Positions 52,058 through 64,000 of a stretch of 64,000 nucleotides of DNA are shown here, piece by piece. The first letter of the stretch is position 1; every line of letters begins with the position of its first letter. The position numbers were made by a program, and so were the translations under genes. Origin of the DNA: Tillus elongatus (lineage: Eukaryota; Arthropoda; Insecta; Coleoptera; Cleridae); contig OZ023264.1 of NCBI GenBank assembly GCA_964006375.1, positions 15,696,225-15,760,224 of the forward strand, in the 5' to 3' direction. The notes below the pieces were generated by a model. It was not told the DNA's origin. It did not search any database and saw only the letters and a list, made by a program, of their open reading frames with translations.

Positions 52058-52290
52058 TATCAAAATATGCATCATTTGTCTCACAAAGAAGCTACGCTTG
52101 TATTTGTAACCTGACTGTAACTGCCCAACTGTCTTTCTCAATGTCACTTTTCTAATTTTATTTCAATTTTTCACTTTCACCGCAGTAGCAACCATAATCG
52201 ACATTTGTAAGCTTTGGTTTATAGTATTTGCTGAAAAAAACGATATGTCATATACAGGGACGCTCTCAAACAGTGGCCGAATTAAAAAAC
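51294..52290. other. No gene recognised; one (TA)n tract
   Basis: A TA tract lies at 51988-52051. The flanks do not match Y. No motif-bearing frame is seen. Confidence 0.4.
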
Positions 52291-53640
<1,350 letters not shown>

Positions 53641-53647
53641 ATTGAAA

Positions 53648-53775
53648 TGTAACAGCCTCTATTAGTGAATTTTTATTTAGAGGTATCGATAAGGAGACTT
53701 TGCAAATTTGTTTTCAAATGAGCGCGAATTTGGGACCCTAGAACTCGAAACCAAGATCCGTTTGAATTTTATATG
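53648..53775 (-). repeat. Y terminus in opposite orientation, head to head with the previous copy
   Basis: After TTAGTGAATTTTTATTTAGA at 53660 come AAATGAGCGCGAATTTGGGA and a CCAAGATCCG phrase. It is a truncated reverse Y lying 20 bp from the end hairpin of the forward copy. Confidence 0.8.
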
Positions 53776-53964
53776 TAAAAATATGCTGGGTGTTTCATTT
53801 AAAATAACAAAGTTGATCGCTACTTCCGGTTAAACCGGAAGTGATATAGAGTCCATATTATTTTACATGGAAAGAGCGTTGTCTTATACATGGATGCAAA
53901 TTTTCAGAATTAAACTACGTTAATAACTAGAAAAACGTCTAACCAACGCATTTAGTGGTATACC

Positions 53965-53971
<7 letters not shown>
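53776..53971. other. Unassigned segment with CCGGTTAAACCGG palindrome
   Basis: TGCTGGGTGTTTCATTTAAA resembles a transposon end. The palindrome at about 53824-53844 also occurs in both outer arms at 48520-51293, so this may be a relic of that family. Confidence 0.4.

Positions 53972-54046
<75 letters not shown>
53972..54046. repeat. (TA)n microsatellite at the left edge of MLE-2
   Basis: A pure TA tract abuts the terminal repeat of MLE-2. Confidence 0.95.
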
Positions 54047-54051
<5 letters not shown>

Positions 54052-55545
54052 GGCGCATTGAAAACGAAAGAGACCGATTTTCGTCCAGAGAAATTTTTTT
54101 TAAGAAACGCTGAAACATGTCAATTTTAATATTGAGGGACACATGTTTTGACATAAAACTCAACTTTGTCACATCAACCCCTTAAGGGTGGTGATAACAC
54201 CCCTTATATTTTAAATAGGGAACATGGGTCGGGTTTCGTTTAAAAATTATTTACAGTTAAAGATGCAAAAACGCATTTCACTCATTCTGATAAGAAATGT
54301 GCTGATAGTCAATCTTTTGTTGGTTTGTAAACAAAAAATTGACTATCAGAACATTTTTTTTCGGAATGAGAAAAATGCGGTTTATTATTTCAGTTCATCG
54401 GTAGGTTTGATACTTGATAGTACTACCGAAAATTAATTTCACAATGGTGTATTTTGTAAAAGAAAGAGTTCAAATAATTACCCTTTTTTTCAAAAACGAT
54501 GACTGTGCCAACCGTTCCGCAATTTTTTTAATGAACGACATCCGAACAGACATGTTAACAGAAAATACATTTTGGAGTTAGTTGCAAAGTTTCGAGAAAG
54601 TGGTTCAGTAGCCAACAAAAAACGGGATCCTGAAGGTGAATTTCCGGTTAGAAATGAGACTACTGAGATTGAAGTTTTAGGACAAATTGCTGCAGACCCA
54701 ACTTTGAGCACGAGAAAATTGTCCACTGTTTCAAACATCAAAAGAAGAACTATTCAGCGAATATTGAAGCATCATAAATTTTACCCGTATAAAATTTATC
54801 TTGTACAACAACTGAATGAAGATGATTTTGATCGGCAGCTGGAGTTTTGTGAAGTTATGACTGCACGAATAGCTGATAACGGGAACTTTCTGTTCAATAT
54901 CTGTTTTTCAGACGAGTGTACGTTTTTATTCAAATCTACAGTCAATCGTCATAATTGTCGTTATTGGGCAGATAATAATCCAAGAAATTTTCACGAAGTC
55001 CACACTCAAACTCCACAAAAATTAAATGTCTCGACTGGCATTTTTGGAGACCGTTTAATCGGACCAATTTTGCTTGATAGCAATTTGAGTGGCGAAACAT
55101 ATTTGGAATTACTAGAAGATATCGTTTACCCTCTACTACTTGACATTGTTGAAAATAATGATCGCTATCAAGAAAACCAATTAGTGTTTCAACAAGGCGG
55201 AGCTCTTCCGCATTTTTCACAACGTGTTAGGGAGTTTTTGAACAGATAGTTTCCAGGACAATGGATTGGGCGTAGAGGTGCTATTGAGTGGCTCCCTAGA
55301 TCACCGGATTTAACTCCTTTAGACTTCTTTCTATAGGGCCATTTAAAGAGTAAAATTTTCGCAAAAGAACCAGAGTCTCTGGAAGAATTACGACGACGCA
55401 TTGTTGAAGAATGCCGTCTAATAACTCCACAAATGCTCCAGAATGTCAGAGCTCGTTTTGAACAAAATTTGTACTTTTGTATGGAAGCTGGTGGTCAACC
55501 TGCCATATTTATAACTTGACAGGTACATTCCCATTTTAAATAAAA
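54047..55545 (+). mobile_element. MLE-2: DD41D mariner-like element without a visible right terminal repeat
   Basis: The left end (AGGGTGGCGCATTGAAAACG) and leader match MLE-1 and MLE-3. The gene runs to its stop near 55518, but no inverted copy of the left end follows. Sequence after 55545 is unrelated, so the right end has been lost. Confidence 0.8.
54444..55518 (+). pseudogene. MLE-2 transposase, nearly complete but dead
   Basis: The ATG at 54444 starts MVYFVKERVQIITLFF. A short shift near 54570 leads into the main frame, which is open for about 220 codons: LELVAKFRES, a helix-turn-helix with STRKLSTVSNIKRRTIQRIL, FSDECTF with the first catalytic aspartate and NRHNCRYWADNNP. It continues LNVSTGIFGDRLIGPILLD and FQQGGALPH. 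In the last motif the second catalytic Asp is Gly. A TAG at 55247-55249 and a second TAG at 55334-55336 follow, the latter replacing the conserved Trp after PLDFFL. The C-terminus FEQNLYFCMEAGGQ is present. The lost aspartate alone would abolish cleavage. Confidence 0.9.
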
Positions 55546-56089
55546 AAAATTTCTGAAAAACTTTTGTTTCTTTAATGAAGTTTGTAACGCAATTTTTAAA
55601 GACACTTGCAGTACTTACATACTATATCTAAGACCAAATTTTAGCTCCATATAAAATACAAATTTTTTCAAATAATCGCTAACTGGGACTCTAAAACCGA
55701 TCTCCAAGGTCCATTTAAATTTAAAGAATTAGTTTTAATAATATATCTTACTCATAGTGTACAATTCTTATGAAAATTCACCACTATAACGCACTTGCTG
55801 CGTCCCGAACCTTTTTATAGCCGATCACGATAATACCACTAGAAAGCGACGTTTGATAGTGTTTGAATATACACGAAAAATTATCAAAATCCGTAAGCAA
55901 ATTTCCAAGATTTTTTTTTCATTATTTATTTGAATTTGATGTCTTTTAGCGACCAAGCCAAGCAATTTTGCATATAAGTAAGTTGGCTTCTATCGATCTA
56001 TTTTCAACCCAGGAGCCTGTGGTAAAGTGTTGTACACGTATTTTTGGGGTAGCATGTATATAGTGAATGCCAGAAGTAAAAAAAATACT
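55546..56089. other. No gene; scraps of Y and X
   Basis: A Y-like phrase (CCGATCTCCAAGGTCCATTT) lies near 55698. An isolated X end (ATAACGCACTTGCTGCGTCC) is at 55785. Nothing else is recognised. Confidence 0.45.
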
Positions 56090-59694
<3,605 letters not shown>

Positions 59695-60600
59695 CTATAA
59701 TTTTTTTAGCTAATTATCGTAGAACAAATTTGTTAATGTATTTTTGCATTTTTTATCGAAATATGATGCGTTTATAAGGAAAAAATCTGGACGCAGTAAG
59801 TGCGTTTGGGTAGCGAATTTTTGGTAAATTTGCAGTTTAGCTCCCGAACGCTTTTCAAACAACTGTTTTCAGAAACCTGCCTAGACCCCCCCCCCCCTGG
59901 ATCCACAAAACTCAAGAAATTTTTTTTGTTCACACCCCCAAGGACGTTACGGGACCAGGAGTGAATAGGGGTGCTGGGCGGGGTGGGTAGTAAAAAGGAA
60001 ATATGAGAATAAAATGCGAATAAAACGGGCTTGGAAATTACGGGACCAGGAGTGAGTAAGGGTGCATAATTTTTTTTAGCTAATTTTTTTAGAACAAATT
60101 CGTTAATGCATTTTTGCATTTTTTATCGAAATTAGATGCGTTTGTAAGAAATAAAAACTGGACGCAGTAAGTGCGTTTTGGTAGCGAATTTTCGGTAAAT
60201 TTGCAGTTTAGCTCCCGAACTCTTTTCAAAAAACTGTTTTCAGACACCTGCCTAGGGCCTCCCTGAATCCACAAACCCCAAGAAAAATTTCTTGTTCACA
60301 CCCCCCAAAGAAGTTACGGGACCAGGAGTGAGTAGGGGTGCATAATTTTTTTTAAGCTAAATTTCATAGAACAAATTCGCTAATGCATTTTTTCATTTTC
60401 TGTCGAAATATGATGCGTTAGTAAGAAAAAAATCTGGACGCAGTAAGTGCGTTTTGGTAGCGAATTTTCGGTAAATTTGTAATTTAGCTCCCGAACGCTT
60501 TTCAAAAAACTATTTTCAGAAACATGCCTAGGCCCCCACCCCCCTAAATCCACAAACCCCAAGGAAATTTTCTTGTTCAAACTCCCTAAACTCCCCCAAA
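59695..60600 (-). repeat. Tandem array of partial X/Z units, period 276 bp
   Basis: Each unit contains AATTTTTTTAGCTAATT, then TGGACGCAGTAAGTGCGTTT, the X-Z junction GGTAAATTTGCAGTTTAGCT and the outer 100-150 bp of Z up to AGGAGTGAGTAGGGGTGCAT. GGACGCAGTAAGTGCG occurs at about 59789, 60162 and 60437. Units starting near 60064 and 60340 are 276 bp apart. The first is longer because it keeps more of Z. Only one arm of Z is present. Confidence 0.85.
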
Positions 60601-60641
60601 CAATAAATTTATTTCAATGAAATATGGTACATTGTTTCTAC
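60601..60641 (-). repeat. X copy, left of the inserted mariner
   Basis: GAAATATGGTACATTGTTTC at 60620 is the middle of X in reverse. It ends CTACTA at the mariner border. The copy resumes at 62717. Confidence 0.85.
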
Positions 60642-62716
60642 TATACAGTGTGGAACAGCCAAATGGAATAAATTCGATAACGGATAAATGAGGACGTGTT
60701 GGGAAAAACGCTTGGACACGTCGATTTGTATTTTTAACTGCGCATCTTTTTCAAGAAAAAAAAATTATATAGGGTGCGTCATGTGACAGTGGCCAATACC
60801 AACTTTCTTATTTTAAATACAAGCCCCTGTATATTATTAATTTTTTGGATTCTTCAGAAAATTCTAGACATAATTCATGTACAATGTCCTATACCTATCT
60901 TCAACTGTTTCGGAAATATTAAGTATTTTCAGATTTATTACAAAAATTAACATTAAAAATAGAAAATTATTTTATTTCACAAATTCTAATAAGAAATACT
61001 GATTATTTCTTAATAATTTAAAAAAACAAAAAAAAATTAATGTCAATGTAGTAAATGTTCAAAATGCTCGCCACGAACATCTTGGCAACATGCTAATCTG
61101 GTATAGAAATGTCTTCTAACATTACTCAACATCTCAGGCGTGACTGATCTAATCGCAAGCGTGATTCGTCTTTTTAAGTCATCTAAGTTGAGGGGCTTAG
61201 TTTTGTATACAATACTTTTGACATATCCCCACAAAAAGTAGTCTAATAGCGACAGATCAGGAGATCGTGCTGGCCATTCTATCGATCCGCGCCTCCCTAT
61301 CCACCGATTTGGAAAAATTTGGTTCAGGTACTGCCGGACATTGATTTGGTAATGGGGCGGTGCTCCATCTTGCTGAAACCATATTTTATTGGCAGGAACT
61401 TGTGGGTTTGCTGGATCTGGATATAAGTTTGTCAAAGTTGGCACGACATTATTTTGGAGCAGTTCTAAATATTTATCCCCATTCAAGTTGCCATCAATGA
61501 AAAAGGGACCTACGATATGATTTCCAACAATTCCTGCCCAAACATTAACTTTTTCAGGATATTGCGTATGTTCCTCTCTCGTCCAATGAGGATTCTCATT
61601 AGACCAATAGCGGCAATTTTGACGATTAACATGACCGTGAAGTGTAAATGTGCTCTCATCAGAAAACAAAACATCTTCTAATTGGATCACATTGTTATCT
61701 AACATTGCCATCATTTGTTCACAAAAATACGTTCTCCTATCGAAATCGTCCTCCATGAGCTCCTGAGTTGGTATCATTTTATAGGGATGCATTTTACTTT
61801 CCTTTAATGTTCGAAAAATTGCTGTGTGGCTAACGTTGAATAGTTGGGCTGCTTGTCGACCAGAAGTATGTGGGTTTTCTTGAAACTCAAGCGTAATATC
61901 CAATTTCGTATCATCACTTACTGCATTGGCAGCTACTTTTTTTATCTGTCTCACATGACCAAGCTCGCGAAACTGCTTTTCTATTTTGCTAATTGTTCCT
62001 TGGGATACAGGCGGCAAATTTGGAAATTTTTCGTGAAATAAGCGAGACACTTCCATCTGTGTCCGTGTGTTATCTCCATAACCAATCATTTGTAGAATGG
62101 TTATTTTGTGCATTTCTGTTAAATGAACCATTTTTCTGATATTATTACGTACAGTTAACGAAATTCAAATGACAATAGCACTGACACTAATCACTACTGT
62201 CATGCAGGCAGACAACAAGTTGCTAAGGCTACGAGTTTTATACGAACAGAAAGAAAACTGTTTTTGTTTTTGTTTCATTTCATATCAGTAAAAAGAAACG
62301 CAGGAATGGTTTTTGTTTACTTTCTCATTATCAAGAGCTGAATGGGAAATAAGTATTGAATGCAATGTAGCGAATTTGTGAAATAAAATAATTTTCTATT
62401 TTTAATGTTAATTTTTGTAATAAATCTGAAAATACTTAATATTTCCGAAACAGTTGAAGATAGGTATAGAACATTGTACATGAATTATGTCTAGAATTTT
62501 CTGAAGAATCCAAAAAATTAATAATATACAGGGGCTTGTATTTAAAATAAGAAAGTTGGTATTGGCCACTGTCAGATGACGCACCCTATATAATTTTTTT
62601 TTCTTGAAAAAGATGCGCAGTTAAAAATACAAATCGACGTGTCCAAGCGTTTTTCCCAACACGCCCTCATTTATCCGTTATCGAATTTATTCCATTTGGC
62701 TGTTCCACACTGTATA
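60642..62716 (-). mobile_element. Mariner-like element, DD41D, apparently intact, 345-bp terminal inverted repeats
   Basis: The ends are TACAGTGTGGAACAGCCAAA and its reverse complement. The inverted repeats span about 60644-60988 and 62370-62714 with few mismatches. TATA lies on both outer borders, consistent with a TA duplication. Removing the element plus one TA restores the uninterrupted X sequence seen at 35400. The length is about 2.07 kb with one long gene. Confidence 0.92.
61043..62131 (-). CDS. Mariner-like transposase, DD41D, full length
   Basis: The protein has 362 residues with no internal stop, the usual size for mariner transposases. The ATG at 62131 is the first in frame, about 240 bp inside the inverted repeat. 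Residues 20-60 and 86-125 form two helix-turn-helix regions that would bind the element ends (SQGTISKIEKQFRELGHV; SGRQAAQLFNVSHTAIFRTL). The catalytic residues are Asp158 in LFSDEST, Asp255 in FQQDGAPPH and Asp297 in PDLSLLDYF, with 41 residues between the last two. Conserved NRQNCRYWSNENP, WAGIVGNHIVGPFF and WIGRRGSIEWPARSPDL blocks are all present. YFLWGYVKS keeps the Trp that is a stop in MLE-1, MLE-2 and MLE-4. It would perform cut-and-paste at TA sites and may be active. Confidence 0.95.
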   Translation of the reverse strand: MVHLTEMHKITILQMIGYGDNTRTQMEVSRLFHEKFPNLPPVSQGTISKIEKQFRELGHVRQIKKVAANAVSDDTKLDITLEFQENPHTSGRQAAQLFNVSHTAIFRTLKESKMHPYKMIPTQELMEDDFDRRTYFCEQMMAMLDNNVIQLEDVLFSDESTFTLHGHVNRQNCRYWSNENPHWTREEHTQYPEKVNVWAGIVGNHIVGPFFIDGNLNGDKYLELLQNNVVPTLTNLYPDPANPQVPANKIWFQQDGAPPHYQINVRQYLNQIFPNRWIGRRGSIEWPARSPDLSLLDYFLWGYVKSIVYKTKPLNLDDLKRRITLAIRSVTPEMLSNVRRHFYTRLACCQDVRGEHFEHLLH

Positions 62717-62820
62717 GGCACCCAAGTTTAATGCCTGCTTTCATCAAAGAAAGACATTTGCTATTAAAAATATTTTAAAGAAAATTCGCTACCATAACGC
62801 ACTTGCTGCGTCCAGAGATT
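62717..62820 (-). repeat. X copy, right of the inserted mariner
   Basis: GGCACCCAAGTTTAATGCCT, the AAAGAAAGACATTTGCTATT phrase and the end ATAACGCACTTGCTGCGTCC at 62793 complete the X copy begun at 60601. Confidence 0.88.
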
Positions 62821-63489
62821 TTAAATGTTTAATCTTATTACAAGTTCAAAAAGAACATAACTTTGTAAAGACAGACATATAAATTCCGGCTGGTTTCTAT
62901 ATTCAATGCATCATTAATCCACTAGATTGAAATTCGGACTTGATGTGACGTATTCCCGCGTCACTTTCTGATTGGTCGAAAATTACCAGACAACCTATCT
63001 AATCCATAAACCTTGGTTTACGCCAACTTTCCTCAGCCACGTCACCTGTCTGCAAACACGGGTACTTATTGTAGTACAGGCAATAGAGAATTTTTTTCTG
63101 CATTAAACTACAGGACTTATTTCTTTTGATAGATAGGTTCAGAACTACGTACTGAATGTAAAACACAAAATCCTTACAAATTAGAAGGGCGAAAGTGCCG
63201 CCATTTTGAGAAAAACCGTTTCGACCTATATCTCCGTAACCGTGCACTTTAGACCAAAAATGGTAATGACGTTTATTGTAGATAATTACATTTTTCATCT
63301 TTTTTGTTAAATAATATTTTTTTTATCACTCACCGTTTACAACTTATACGACTATTAGCATTCATTTATTGACTTTTTTACCTATATCTTTGTTAATGAT
63401 TGTTTAAAAAATAAAATGCTTATAATTTAACTTTTCAATCGACAAATTTCCTAGAACTTTTACTTAAGACTTTTTTTCCTAAAATTATT
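62821..63489. other. No gene recognised
   Basis: A+T-rich sequence. A 99-codon open frame on the minus strand at 62999-63298 has no motif I recognise. Confidence 0.4.
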
Positions 63490-63613
63490 ATTAGTGCATT
63501 TTCTTTAAAAAATAATTCACTAATGAGGAGACCCCGACTTTTCAATTTTGAAAAAAAAATTTGAAATAGGCGCTAATTATGCCCCCTAGAACACAAATCC
63601 GGGGTCAGTTTTA

Positions 63614-63688
<75 letters not shown>

Positions 63689-64000
63689 AACGATAACTCA
63701 AGAACTAATGGGCCGATTTTAATTAAATTTAGTGAATACCTTCCTCTTGTAAGTGGCTTGGATAAGTTCGTTATCCAAGAAAATCGGCACAAGTTTTCCC
63801 AGAAAATTTTGTGTTTTCTTTCGAAAAAAAAATCATATCTCTGGAAATAACAAAGTAAGGGCAACTACATTTGGTACACGGTTTTATGTCATTATAGGTA
63901 AATGACCTACCAAAATTAGGTCTGTAGGTTCAAAGACAAAAAAGTTATAGGCATTTAAAGAAAAATAAATTGGGGTTTTGGCAACATTTACGCAAAGAAC
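63490..64000 (-). repeat. Module Y, reverse, with (TA)n, running off the window
   Basis: The end hairpin TTAGTGCATTTTCTTT to AATTCACTAATGAGG is at 63491-63530. The phrase CACAAATCCGGGGTCAGTTT, the TA tract at 63618-63685 and the Y interior up to the last base follow. Confidence 0.88.

Noticed and set aside
62999..63298. 99-codon open frame on the minus strand
   Set aside because: No motif and a composition expected from A+T-rich sequence.

Overview
The window looks like a transposon-dense, A+T-rich stretch of an animal genome, most likely an insect or other arthropod. I infer this from the mixture of elements (DD41D mariner-like elements, a pogo-like element, piggyBac, Penelope-like retroelements, CR1/Jockey-type LINEs and tRNA-derived SINEs) and from the absence of operons or closely packed genes. 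The species cannot be named from the sequence. I found no convincing host gene. Almost everything recognisable is mobile or derived from mobile DNA, and only two transposase reading frames are long and largely intact.

Names used below. Module X is a roughly 300-bp block whose inverted ends read GCAGCAAGTGCGTTATGG. Module Y usually follows X directly; it carries a (TA)n tract at a fixed place and ends in a hairpin of TTAGTGAATTTT and AAAATTCACTAA. W is a Y variant with a tRNA-like block. Z is a GC-richer palindrome of about 825 bp. V is a small TA-flanked inverted-repeat element. One LINE family appears as copies A to G. MLE-1 to MLE-4 are copies of one DD41D mariner-like family.

Layout. 1-6440: Y with an inverted repeat in its TA tract, a LINE tail, Penelope-type repeats with hammerhead-like motifs, and a 70-bp tandem array. 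6445-13660: LINE A, a Y/X/Z composite, LINE B and C in opposite orientations, and a Penelope fragment. 14079-21600: X/Y/W repeats, MLE-1, and a SINE inside a V element. 21605-24402: a mariner relic, LINE D between 120-bp direct repeats, and a second V. 24869-29378: an X/Y copy split by a pogo-like element. 31743-38475: LINE E, a second X/Z composite and LINE F. 38484-40740: MLE-4, MLE-3 and a piggyBac 3' end. 41686-48064: X/Y, an unidentified pseudogene, an R1-like RT scrap, LINE G, the ORF1/ORF2 junction of another LINE, and a Penelope GIY-YIG end with a well-formed hammerhead. 48520-51293: a mariner at the axis of a large palindrome. 52291-57527: X/Y copies around MLE-2. 59057-64000: Y, a tandem X/Z array, an apparently intact mariner inserted in an X copy, and a final Y.

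How the parts interact. Y-borne TA tracts host TA-targeting DNA transposons (pogo-like element, MLE-3) and inverted repeats. Several nestings preserve target duplications or can be compared with an empty site, so the order of events can be read: X before Z, X before the 60642 mariner, V before the SINE, and Y before the pogo-like element. All coordinates of repeat edges are read by eye and may be off by several bases.
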